Shown here: positions 1 through 6,821 of the stretch, piece by piece
Layout: each line of letters opens with the position of its first letter
How positions within the stretch are numbered: position 1 is the stretch's first letter
Origin: Nephthysia sp036513515
Lineage (GTDB): Bacteria; Chloroflexota; Dormibacteria; Dormibacterales; Dormibacteraceae
Assembly: GCA_036513515.1 (NCBI GenBank)
Contig: DATBYW010000084.1
Span: forward strand, 1-8,883
Direction of reading: 5' to 3'
DNA length: 8,883 bases
Notes under the pieces: model-generated
Seen by the model: only the letters and a program-made list of their open reading frames with translations
Database searches by the model: none
What the model was told of the DNA's origin: nothing
Translations under genes and position numbers: made by a program

Positions 1-1918
1 CGTCGGCGATGATGGCGGCCACCTCGGAGCCGACCGACACGCTGAAGTTGTCCTCGTAGAGCACCAGGCACTTGCCTGTCTTGCGGGCGGAGGCGAGGAT
101 CGCGTCGCGGTCGAGAGGATAGACCGTGCGCAGGTCCACGATCTCGACGCTCCAGCCGTCCTTCTCCAGGTTGCGGGCGGCCTCCATGGCGTAGTGGACC
201 ATGAGCCCGTAGCAGAAGACCGAGATGTCCTCGCCGTCGCGGGCCACGCGCGCCTTCTCCAGAGGGATCAGATACTCGCCCTTCGGCACCGCCTCCTTGA
301 ACATCCGGTAGAGGCGCTTGTGCTCGAAGAAGAGCACCGGGTCGGGATCCCGCATGGCCGCCACCATCAACCCCTTGGCCTCGTAAGGCGTCGACGGGAT
401 CACGATCTTGAGCCCCGGCGTGGCGAAGCGCGCCTCGATGGACTGGGAGTGGTACAGCGCGCCGTGCACGTGACCGCCCATGGGGGCCCTGATCACCAGC
501 GGCACTCCCCAGTCCCCGTCGGTGCGGTAGCGGAACTTGGCGATCTCGTTCGTGATCTGGTTGAAAGCCATGTGGGCGAAGTCGGTGAACTGGATCTCCG
601 CAACCGGCCGCTTCCTGGCCAGCGCCAGGCCGAGAGCGACCCCGGCGATCGACGACTCGGCGATGGGCGTGTCGATGACGCGCTCCTCGCCGAAGCGGGC
701 CCAGAGGCCGTCGGTGACCAGGAAGACGCCGCCCTTGGGGCCCACGTCCTCGCCCAGCACCATGACGCGCTCGTCGTGCTCCATCTCCCGGGCCAGGGCG
801 TCCCGGATCGCCTGGACCATGTTCATGTCCTCGGTACCGGCGTCGGGTGCCGGGTCGATCGGCCCCGGCACGTCGCTGGAGTAGACGTTGGTCAGGGCGT
901 TCTCGGGAGGCGCGTCCGGCGAGCTAATGCCTTCGCGGGTGGCTCTGGTGACCTCGTCCTTCACTCGCGCCTCGTACTCGGAGACATCGGCCTCGTCCAG
1001 GATCGACTCCTCGAGCAGCCGCTTCTTGAAGCGCTCCAGGCAGTCGTTGCGGGCCAGCTGCTCGAGCTCTTCCTGCGAGCGGTAGCGGCGCTGATCGTCC
1101 TCTGAGGAGTGCGCGCCCAGGCGGTCGACCAGGCACTCGATCAGGGTGGGCCCTTCACCGGCCCGGGCGCGGGCGACCGCCTGCTTGGAGACGTGGTAGC
1201 AGGTGACCGGGTCCCGGCCGTCGACGGTGACGCCGGGAAAGCCGTAGCCGGCGGCGCGCTGGGCGGCGTATTCGATCGCGTACTCCTTGCGGAAGGGCAC
1301 CGAGATGGCGAAGCCGTTGTTCTGGCAGACGAAGATCTCGGGCAGCTTGTAGATGGCCGCGAAGTTGAAGGCCTCGTGGGCGTCTCCTTCGGCGCCGGCG
1401 CCCTCGCCGTAGCAGGTCATGAGCACCTTGTCCGTGCCGTCCATCTTCAAGGCGTAGGCCGCGCCGGCCCCGTGCACCATCTGGGTGGCGACCGGGGAGC
1501 CGCCGGAGATGATGTTCAGGCGGGAGTCCGAGAAGTGGCCCGGCGTCTGCTTGCCGCCCGAGGCTGGATCGGCCGGCTTGGCCAGCACCGCGAGCATCAG
1601 GTCGAGCGCCGTCAGGCCCATCCGGAAGCAGAGGACCACGTCGCGGTAGTAGGGGGCGATCCAGTCGTACTTGGGCTTCAGAGGCCACGCCACTCCGACC
1701 TGGGCGGCCTCGTGCCCGGCGCAGGAGATGATGAAGGGCGCCCGTCCCTGGCGGTTCAGCACCTGGCAGCGGTAGTCGATCTGCCGCCCCAGCAGCATGA
1801 GGTGGAACCACTGCTTGAGCGTGTCCTCGTCGAGGTCTGTGTCCCGCCAGTCGATCGGTTCCTGGAAGTGCCACTCCGGCTTGAACGGGATCTCTACCCG
1901 CTGCTTCGTGTCTGCCAT
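1..1918 (-). CDS. 2-oxoacid dehydrogenase E1, fused alpha-beta subunits (probably branched-chain type), 3' end missing
   Basis: This is the thiamine diphosphate-dependent decarboxylase (E1) of a cytoplasmic 2-oxoacid dehydrogenase complex, which passes the acyl group to lipoyl-E2. One uninterrupted frame gives 639 residues before the window edge. Residues about 35-330 are E1 alpha: the thiamine diphosphate/Mg motif runs from G171-E-G to N200-N201 (QNNGFAISVP), and the H270-S-S-E-D-D loop follows. Residues 330-364 are a Pro/Asp-rich linker. E1 beta starts near M365, with LGEDVG, DTPIAESS and ALYHSQS motifs; roughly 50 C-terminal residues are cut off. ALYHSQS and the SGGSPVATQ stretch resemble branched-chain E1 more than pyruvate E1, so the substrate call is inference. 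ATG 1918 is chosen over an in-frame TTG at 1945; neither has a Shine-Dalgarno sequence. The gene lies 28 bases after lpdA and is probably cotranscribed. The usual GDG of the cofactor motif is GEG here. Alpha/beta fusions are known in several phyla. Confidence 0.93.
   Translation of the reverse strand, partial: MADTKQRVEIPFKPEWHFQEPIDWRDTDLDEDTLKQWFHLMLLGRQIDYRCQVLNRQGRAPFIISCAGHEAAQVGVAWPLKPKYDWIAPYYRDVVLCFRMGLTALDLMLAVLAKPADPASGGKQTPGHFSDSRLNIISGGSPVATQMVHGAGAAYALKMDGTDKVLMTCYGEGAGAEGDAHEAFNFAAIYKLPEIFVCQNNGFAISVPFRKEYAIEYAAQRAAGYGFPGVTVDGRDPVTCYHVSKQAVARARAGEGPTLIECLVDRLGAHSSEDDQRRYRSQEELEQLARNDCLERFKKRLLEESILDEADVSEYEARVKDEVTRATREGISSPDAPPENALTNVYSSDVPGPIDPAPDAGTEDMNMVQAIRDALAREMEHDERVMVLGEDVGPKGGVFLVTDGLWARFGEERVIDTPIAESSIAGVALGLALARKRPVAEIQFTDFAHMAFNQITNEIAKFRYRTDGDWGVPLVIRAPMGGHVHGALYHSQSIEARFATPGLKIVIPSTPYEAKGLMVAAMRDPDPVLFFEHKRLYRMFKEAVPKGEYLIPLEKARVARDGEDISVFCYGLMVHYAMEAARNLEKDGWSVEIVDLRTVYPLDRDAILASARKTGKCLVLYEDNFSVSVGSEVAAIIAD
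818..832 (-). promoter_or_regulatory. Possible internal ribosome binding site and start for a separate E1 beta chain
   Basis: Inside the fused E1 frame, GAGG (minus strand 832-829) lies 8 bases before the in-frame ATG at 820-818 and 2 bases before the ATG at 826-824. The product from ATG 820 would begin MVQAIRDALAREM and soon reach LGEDVG, which is how stand-alone beta subunits normally begin. This could be a relic of two once-separate genes or an active internal start. Chance occurrence in GC-rich coding DNA is quite possible. Confidence 0.3.
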
Positions 1919-1946
1919 TTCGTTCTTAGCTATCTCAAGTTTCAAG

Positions 1947-3323
1947 CTAGATGTTTATCGCGGTTCCGTCCACAGCCATGGCGGCCTCGCCCAGGGCCTC
2001 GCTGAGGGTGGGGTGAGGGTGGACGTTGCGGCCCACCTCCCAGGCGTCGCCCTCGAAGAGCCGGGCCAGCGCCGGCTCACCGATCAGCTCGGTGGCCTGC
2101 GCCCCGACCAGGTGCGCGCCGAGCAGCTGCCCCGTGCCGGCGTCCGCCACCATCTTGAAGAAGCCCTGGGTCTCCCCGTGGATGATCGCCCGCCCGTTGG
2201 CCACCAGCGGAAACTTCCCCACCTTGACGTCGTGTCCCCGGTCCCTGGCCTGCGCCTCGGTCAGCCCGACCGAGGCCACCTCGGGCGTCGAGTAGGTGCA
2301 GCGGGTTACGAGGTCCTCGTTTCGGGGCTGGACGCGCCGGCCGGCGATGTCCTCAGCCGCGATCAGGCCCTCGTGGACCGCCGCGTGCGCCAGCTGGTAT
2401 CCGCCGACGACGTCGCCGATCGCCCAGACTCCCGGAGCGCTGGTCCGCAACCACTCGTCCACCTTTACGAATCCGCGCTGGTCCAGCTCTACGCCGGCCT
2501 TGTCCAGGCCCAGGTCCTGACTGCGGGGTCCCCGACCCACCGCGACCAGCAGCTTCTCAGCCTGCACCGAGCCGTCCTCCATCTCCACGGTCACGCCGTC
2601 TTCGCCGACCCGGGCGCCGGTGACCCGCACGCCGACGCGGCAATCGACGCCAGCTTTCTTGAAGGCCTGGAGGAGGACGCCGGACACTTCCTCGTCCTCC
2701 AGGGGAACCAGCCGGTCGAGGGCCTCCAGAAGGGTCACCGTGGACCCCATCTGGCGGTAGAAGGTGGCGAACTCGACTCCCACCGCGCCCGCCCCGATGA
2801 TCACGACTGACCCGGGCAGGCTGCGGGACAGCGTGGCGTGGTCGGAGTTGATGATCCGCTCGCCGTCGAACTCGATGCCGGGCAGGGACCTGGGCTGAGC
2901 GCCAGTGGCGACGATGATGGCACGGGCCTGGATCTCGGTCTCGCCGACCCGCAGCCGGCCCTCGCCTTCCAGCGCGCCCTTTCCCTCGAAGACCTCGATG
3001 TGATTCTTGCGCATCAGGCCCTGGACGCCCTTCCAGAGCTGGTTGACGACCCCGTCGCGGCGCGCCGCGATGCGTTCGTAGTCGAAGCTCGACTCCGGCG
3101 CGACGATGCCGAACTCCTGCCCGCGGTCGTGGACCTTGTGGTAGAGACCGGAGGTCTCGAGCAGGGCCTTGGTCGGGATGCAGCCGGTGTGAAGGCAGGT
3201 CCCGCCCAGCTTGTCCGCCTCCACGACCGCCGCCTTCTTGCCCAGCTGGGAAGCGCGGATGGCCGCCGAGTAGCCTCCGAAGCCGCCTCCCAGGACGGCG
3301 ACGTCGAACTCGCTGAGCGGCAT
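1947..3323 (-). CDS. lpdA: Dihydrolipoyl dehydrogenase (E3)
   Basis: This FAD enzyme reoxidises dihydrolipoyl groups on E2 and reduces NAD+; it is shared by 2-oxoacid dehydrogenase complexes. From ATG 3323 it has 458 residues, normal for E3. The N-terminal FAD fold shows GGGFGG (12-17) ending at E35. The redox disulfide is C43/C48 in GGTCLHTGCIPTK. The NAD fold has GAGAVG (177-182). A conserved AIGDV segment precedes the dimerisation domain, and the C-terminal HPTLSE supplies the H437/E442 dyad that completes the active site of the partner subunit. A TTG at 3332 is an alternative start (461 residues), but ATG gives the usual short lead-in to the FAD fold, and the TTG overlaps a -10-like box. 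It lies between citrate synthase (59 bases upstream) and E1 (28 bases downstream), so it probably serves the adjacent E1. The family is certain; which complexes it serves is inferred. Confidence 0.96.
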   Translation of the reverse strand: MPLSEFDVAVLGGGFGGYSAAIRASQLGKKAAVVEADKLGGTCLHTGCIPTKALLETSGLYHKVHDRGQEFGIVAPESSFDYERIAARRDGVVNQLWKGVQGLMRKNHIEVFEGKGALEGEGRLRVGETEIQARAIIVATGAQPRSLPGIEFDGERIINSDHATLSRSLPGSVVIIGAGAVGVEFATFYRQMGSTVTLLEALDRLVPLEDEEVSGVLLQAFKKAGVDCRVGVRVTGARVGEDGVTVEMEDGSVQAEKLLVAVGRGPRSQDLGLDKAGVELDQRGFVKVDEWLRTSAPGVWAIGDVVGGYQLAHAAVHEGLIAAEDIAGRRVQPRNEDLVTRCTYSTPEVASVGLTEAQARDRGHDVKVGKFPLVANGRAIIHGETQGFFKMVADAGTGQLLGAHLVGAQATELIGEPALARLFEGDAWEVGRNVHPHPTLSEALGEAAMAVDGTAINI

Positions 3324-3331
3324 TTCGATCA

Positions 3332-3337
3332 AGTTTA
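3332..3337 (-). promoter_or_regulatory. -10-like box TAAACT just upstream of lpdA
   Basis: TAAACT lies 8 bases before the ATG at 3323, and no Shine-Dalgarno sequence is visible there. The same hexamer sits 9 bases before the citrate synthase ATG. A transcript starting the usual 6-7 bases after the box would be almost leaderless. No good -35 match is found 16-19 bases upstream, so this may be a weak internal promoter or chance. Confidence 0.3.
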
Positions 3338-3382
3338 GCCGGGCCGATTGGAGGCCACCTAGCCCCCGCCGCCGTCCTCAGC

Positions 3383-4498
3383 TCAGGCGCTGGCGGCGGT
3401 GCGCTTATCCGGGTCCGGGCCGATCCACTCCGAGGCGGGACGGATGATGCGGCCGTCCTGAGACATGTACTCCAGCACGTGAGCGGTCCAGCCGGCCATC
3501 CGGGAGGCGGCAAAGACGCAGGTGAAGAACTCCTTTGGGAAGCCCGCCGCCTGGAGGATGCCCGCAGAGTAGTAGTCCACGTTGGTGGCGTTGGGCCGCT
3601 CCGGGTGCCGCTCCTTGAGCATCGGAAGCGCGAGCTCTTCGGTCCGGGAGGCGACCCTGTAGAACTCGGGGTTCCCCTGCCTGGCAAGCTCCTTCAGGAT
3701 CTTGGCTCGCGGATCGTACGTTCGGTACACCCGGTGGCCGAAACCCATGATGCGCTCCTTGCGCGCCATGGCCTCGGTCAGCCAGCGCTCAGCGTTCTCG
3801 GCGGTGCCGATCTTGTCGAGCATCTTCATGGCGGCCGTCGCGGCGCCGCCGTGCGCCGGCCCTTTGAGCGCCCCGATGGCTGCGATCATCGCCGAATAGA
3901 GATCGGTCCCGGTCGACGCGGCCACTCGAGCCGTGAAGGTCGAGGCGTTGAGGCCATGGTCGGCGAGCATCACCAGGTACGACTCGAGGTATCGAGTGCG
4001 ATCGGCGTCCGGCTCCTTCCCCGTCATCATGTAGAGGAAGTTGGCGGCGTGGCCGAGCTCGGGGCTCGGCTCCACCGGCTGCTCTCCCTTCTGATGCCGG
4101 TAGTACCCGGCCACCGCGCTGGGGGTGACCGCGGTCACCGCGATGGCGCCCTCCAGGGTCGGCTTGGGGCAGTCGGGGGCGGCCCCTTGCGCCGAAAGGA
4201 CGGTGCGGAGCGCGTCCATCGGATCCACGTCCGGATGAAGACCCGAGAGCGCCGCCCGCGCCTGCTCGTTGAGGGATCTGTTCGCGGCGAGCTGGCGCTT
4301 CAGCTCCTCGAGCTGGCCGGGCTGTGGAAGCTCGCCATGCCACAGGAGGTAGGCGACCTCCTCGAAGGAGCGTTCGGCCAGCTCGTGAATCAGGTACCCG
4401 CCGCGATAGATCAGGCGTCCGTTCTGCCCGTCGACCTCGCTGATCTCGGTCTGGGCCGCAACGACCCCCTCGAGACCGGGACTGAACGGAACGGGCAT
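3383..4498 (-). CDS. Citrate synthase family protein (citrate or 2-methylcitrate synthase)
   Basis: The enzyme condenses an acyl-CoA with oxaloacetate: acetyl-CoA to citrate for the TCA cycle, or propionyl-CoA to 2-methylcitrate. It has 371 residues, the usual size of the short citrate synthases of Gram-positive bacteria and archaea. All expected catalytic residues are present: H181 in DHGLNAST, H216 in GPAHGG, H255 in GFGHRVYRTYDPR (the family signature) and D308 in NVDYYS. The N-terminal GLEGVVAAQTEIS and YRGGYLIHELA segments are also typical. ATG 4498 is the first start after an in-frame TAA four codons upstream. It heads the minus-strand group with lpdA and E1. The neighbourhood of a branched-chain-like E1, which would yield propionyl-CoA precursors, makes methylcitrate synthase activity possible, but sequence alone cannot separate the two. 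No methylcitrate dehydratase or methylisocitrate lyase gene is in the window. Confidence 0.95.
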   Translation of the reverse strand: MPVPFSPGLEGVVAAQTEISEVDGQNGRLIYRGGYLIHELAERSFEEVAYLLWHGELPQPGQLEELKRQLAANRSLNEQARAALSGLHPDVDPMDALRTVLSAQGAAPDCPKPTLEGAIAVTAVTPSAVAGYYRHQKGEQPVEPSPELGHAANFLYMMTGKEPDADRTRYLESYLVMLADHGLNASTFTARVAASTGTDLYSAMIAAIGALKGPAHGGAATAAMKMLDKIGTAENAERWLTEAMARKERIMGFGHRVYRTYDPRAKILKELARQGNPEFYRVASRTEELALPMLKERHPERPNATNVDYYSAGILQAAGFPKEFFTCVFAASRMAGWTAHVLEYMSQDGRIIRPASEWIGPDPDKRTAASA

Positions 4499-4507
4499 CC
4501 TGAACTT

Positions 4508-4537
4508 AGTTTACGGACTACCTTGCCAGGCTGTAAC
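4508..4537 (-). promoter_or_regulatory. Candidate promoter for citrate synthase-lpdA-E1
   Basis: On the minus strand GTTACA (4537-4532, four of six -35 consensus bases) is followed after 18 bases by TAAACT (4513-4508). The box ends 9 bases before the citrate synthase ATG, so the predicted start point is only about 2-3 bases upstream of the codon. No Shine-Dalgarno sequence is present. This lies in the 65-base gap between the transporter stop and citrate synthase, which suggests the metabolic genes have their own promoter. Confidence 0.45.
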
Positions 4538-4563
4538 TGAGCTGGCGGGCGCCGAGGCCGAGT

Positions 4564-5496
4564 TCAGTGCTGGTGCGCGGCGCCGCCCCCAGCGTGCTGG
4601 TGGTCGTCCCTTCCAGGGTCCATGTGAACATCGAGCCGCGCCAGGGGGAGCTCATGGCCGGCCTCGTGCTCCACCCGCACGGCTACGTCGTGCGCGTCCT
4701 TCAGGGATGAGTTCGGGTCGCAGTCGACGTGCATGACCCCTACCAGCTCGCGTCCCACCCAGCGGGCGCTGACGTCGTGCACCCCCAGCACGCCGTCCAC
4801 CCGGCGCGCCGCTTCCGTCAGCTCCTGGATAAGGTGCGGATCGACCGCGTCCATCATGCGCAGGAAGAGCTGGCGGACCGTCCCGGCAAGGATGTACAGG
4901 ATCATCACGGTGATCAGGAGGCCGGCAATGGGATCGGCCAGCCGCAGCCCCAGGCCGGCCAGCCCGATGCCCACGAAGGCTCCGAGCGAGACCAGGGCGT
5001 CGATCCGGGAGTGCACGCCGTCCGCCTCCAGGGCGGTCGATCCGATGCCCCGGCCCACCCGGATCTTGTACTCGGACACGGCGAGGTTGGCCACCACGCC
5101 GGCGGCGGCGGCGGCCATGCCCAGAAGGACGTTCCCGTACCGCTCTGGCTGGAAGAACTTGAGGATGGATTCGGCGGCGGCCGCCGCGGCGGTCACGACG
5201 ATGATCAGGATGATCAGCAGCGTCGCCACGTCCTCGATGCGGCCGAAGCCGGATGGGAACTGACGCGTGGCGGGCCTTCTGGCCAGCGCAAACGCCGCCA
5301 GCAGGACGAAGGTGGTGGCCACGTCACCCGTGTTGTGCAGCGCGTCGGCCAGCACGCTGGCCGAATTGCCGGCCAGGCCGGCGACGAACTCGAAGGCGGC
5401 CGCCGCGCCCAGGACGACGGCGCTGACGATGACCGCTCGCACGGCGTCGCGGCTCGAGTAAGCCTGCATCCCGTGGGTGTGGTCGTGGCCGCTCAT
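4564..5496 (-). CDS. Cation diffusion facilitator family transporter (probable Zn2+ or other divalent metal exporter)
   Basis: This inner-membrane metal/proton antiporter has 310 residues from ATG 5496, the usual CDF length. Six membrane segments fall near residues 20-41, 48-71, 88-110, 122-141, 164-184 and 187-209. The transport site is the HxxxD pair H54/D58 in segment 2 and H162/D166 in segment 5, the His-Asp set associated with Zn-type members. The cytoplasmic domain (about 215-295) carries spaced histidines H240, H256, H269, H277, H281 and H291. Both ends are His-rich (GHDHTHG at 3-9; DDHQH and AAHQH at the tail), likely metal-binding. The frame stays open upstream to 5847, but that extension is low-complexity, runs into the opposite aminotransferase gene and precedes an ordinary CDF N-terminus, so ATG 5496 is preferred. 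Runs of six and five alanines sit in segments 3 and 4. The metal cannot be fixed from sequence. Confidence 0.93.
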   Translation of the reverse strand: MSGHDHTHGMQAYSSRDAVRAVIVSAVVLGAAAAFEFVAGLAGNSASVLADALHNTGDVATTFVLLAAFALARRPATRQFPSGFGRIEDVATLLIILIIVVTAAAAAAESILKFFQPERYGNVLLGMAAAAAGVVANLAVSEYKIRVGRGIGSTALEADGVHSRIDALVSLGAFVGIGLAGLGLRLADPIAGLLITVMILYILAGTVRQLFLRMMDAVDPHLIQELTEAARRVDGVLGVHDVSARWVGRELVGVMHVDCDPNSSLKDAHDVAVRVEHEAGHELPLARLDVHMDPGRDDHQHAGGGAAHQH

Positions 5497-5512
5497 CGCC
5501 ACAATTGTGGCG
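5497..5512. promoter_or_regulatory. Perfect 16-bp palindrome abutting the transporter start codon (possible operator)
   Basis: CGCCACAATTGTGGCG is identical to its reverse complement. Its left edge touches the ATG at 5496-5494. The AT-rich centre, flanked by GC arms, stands out from the surrounding GC-rich DNA. On the minus strand it contains CACAAT 7 bases before the ATG, at the position of a -10 box for a leaderless mRNA, so a bound dimeric regulator could block transcription. No -35 match or regulator gene is seen, so the operator role is inference. Confidence 0.45.
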
Positions 5513-5524
5513 GCACCAGCGCTA

Positions 5525-5538
5525 GCGGCCGCGGCCGC
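5525..5538. repeat. 14-bp GC-only perfect palindrome
   Basis: GCGGCCGCGGCCGC reads the same on both strands and is two overlapping GCGGCCGC octamers. It lies in the divergent region between the transporter and the aminotransferase, 12 bases from the AT-centred palindrome. It could be a structural or binding element, or simply a product of high GC content. Confidence 0.35.
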
Positions 5539-5567
5539 CAAGCCCTCGGAGACGCCGTCGGGGCGCC

Positions 5568-5597
5568 TTGACAGTCGCCGGCGATCGAGGATGCTAT
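5568..5597 (+). promoter_or_regulatory. Candidate promoter for the aminotransferase-deacetylase pair
   Basis: A perfect -35 hexamer TTGACA (5568-5573) is followed after 18 bases by TGCTAT (5592-5597), which matches three of six -10 bases including the key A and final T. The predicted start near 5604 leaves about 20 untranslated bases before ATG 5625. A weak AGGG (5614-5617) lies 7 bases before that ATG. Confidence 0.5.
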
Positions 5598-5624
5598 TGC
5601 AGTCGTGCTGAACAGGGCTGACCG

Positions 5625-6815
5625 ATGCCGAGCGTAGTTCCCAAGATCGCCGAGGTCCTCGGACCGACGCTCTCTTTTTTGACGGATCCGGAGCTGAATG
5701 CGATGCTCGACGACCCGGCGGTCGCGAACTTCGCGCTCGGAAATCCGCAGGAGATGGCGCTGCCGGAGCTGGTCTCGGCTTTTCGCGAGGTGCTGGAGCC
5801 GCAGGACAAGAACTGGTTCGCGTACAAGATGAACGAGCCGGCTTCACAGCGAACGATCGCGAACGCGATCAGTCCAAGACTGGGCGTCCGCTTCGCAGCC
5901 GAGGACATCTTTGTGACCAACGGCGGCTTTGCGGCCATCGCCAGCAGCCTGCGCGCTCTCGCCGGGCCGGGCGACGAGGTGATCTTCATCTCTCCGCCCT
6001 GGTTCTTCTACGAGGCCCTGATCCTGGCGGCCGGAGCGACCCCGGTCCGCGTGGTTGCGAGCCCGCCTGCATTCGATCTTGACGCCGGCGCCATCGCCGC
6101 CGCAGTCACCCCGCGCACCGCGGCCGTGCTCATGAACACGCCGCAAAACCCGACCGGTCGCGTGTATCCGCCCGAGCAGCTCCGCGAGCTGGCCGCCGTG
6201 CTGAGCGAGGCGTCCCGTCGTCATGGGAGGACCGTCCACCTGCTTTCCGACGAGGCCTACTACCGGATCGTCTTCGACGGCCGGCCGTTCGTCTCGCCGG
6301 CCGCGTTCTACCCGGCCACTCTGGTGCTCTACTCGTACGCGAAGACACTGCTGGCTCCAGGCATGCGGGTCGGCTACATCGCGATGTCGCCCGACATGCC
6401 GGACGCAGGGCGCCTGAGGCAGACTTTGACGCTCGCCCAGGTGATCACCGGGTTCGCGTTCGCCAACGCCGATCTCCAGTACGCCCTCCCGCGACTGGAG
6501 CAGCTCTCGATCGATCTCGACGCGCTGCAGCGACGCCGCGACCGCCTGATTCCGGCGCTGCGGGAGATGGGCTACGAGACCAGCCTGCCCGAGGGCACCT
6601 TCTACTCGATGGTCCGCTCGCCGATCCCGGATGACCTGGACTTTGCCAGCCGGCTCCGGCGCCATGGAGTTCTCGTGCTGCCCGGAACGGTGGCGGAGGT
6701 TCCCGGCTGGTTCCGGATCTCGCTGACCGCCAACGACGAGATGGTGGAGCGCGGCATCAAGGGCTTTCGGCGAGCACTCGACGAAGTCGCCGCCGGCCGG
6801 TTGAGCTCTGCCTGA
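5625..6815 (+). CDS. PLP-dependent class I/II aminotransferase
   Basis: This fold-type I, pyridoxal phosphate-dependent transaminase has 396 residues, normal for the aspartate aminotransferase superfamily. Recognisable elements in order are: NWFAYKMNEP near residues 65-74; the cofactor-phosphate side near TNGGFAA; N175 in NPTG; D209 in LLSDEAYYR (cofactor nitrogen); the Schiff-base lysine K240 in SYAKTLLAPG; and R364 in FRISLTAN (substrate carboxylate). The WFAYKM and SYAKTLL segments differ from textbook aspartate aminotransferase and recall a subgroup of bacterial paralogues whose substrate I do not know. ATG 5625 follows a TTGACA-type promoter and a weak AGGG. The stop lies 24 bases before the PIG-L gene, suggesting cotranscription and perhaps a shared pathway involving an amino sugar or amino acid derivative. 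The cofactor and fold are secure; the substrate is unassigned. Confidence 0.93.
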   Translation: MPSVVPKIAEVLGPTLSFLTDPELNAMLDDPAVANFALGNPQEMALPELVSAFREVLEPQDKNWFAYKMNEPASQRTIANAISPRLGVRFAAEDIFVTNGGFAAIASSLRALAGPGDEVIFISPPWFFYEALILAAGATPVRVVASPPAFDLDAGAIAAAVTPRTAAVLMNTPQNPTGRVYPPEQLRELAAVLSEASRRHGRTVHLLSDEAYYRIVFDGRPFVSPAAFYPATLVLYSYAKTLLAPGMRVGYIAMSPDMPDAGRLRQTLTLAQVITGFAFANADLQYALPRLEQLSIDLDALQRRRDRLIPALREMGYETSLPEGTFYSMVRSPIPDDLDFASRLRRHGVLVLPGTVAEVPGWFRISLTANDEMVERGIKGFRRALDEVAAGRLSSA

Positions 6816-6821
6816 GTCGCC

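Noticed and set aside
194..2810. Long plus-strand frames opposite E1 and E3 (for example 194-1105, 1109-2005, 1797-2810)
   Set aside because: They are mirror frames of strongly conserved enzymes in GC-rich DNA. Their translations are Gly/Arg/Val/His-rich without recognisable domains.
3479..4540. 353-residue plus-strand frame opposite citrate synthase
   Set aside because: It is antisense to a gene with all catalytic residues intact and its translation shows no domain; GC-rich third positions create such frames.
4522..4548. Inverted repeat GCCAG...CTGGC as a terminator after the transporter
   Set aside because: The stem is only five base pairs with a 12-base loop, there is no following T-run on the minus strand, and it overlaps the candidate citrate synthase promoter.
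5497..5847. N-terminal extension of the cation diffusion facilitator frame up to 5847
   Set aside because: The extension is low-complexity Arg/Ser/Pro/Ala sequence, overlaps the well-supported aminotransferase on the other strand, and precedes a normal CDF N-terminus at ATG 5496.
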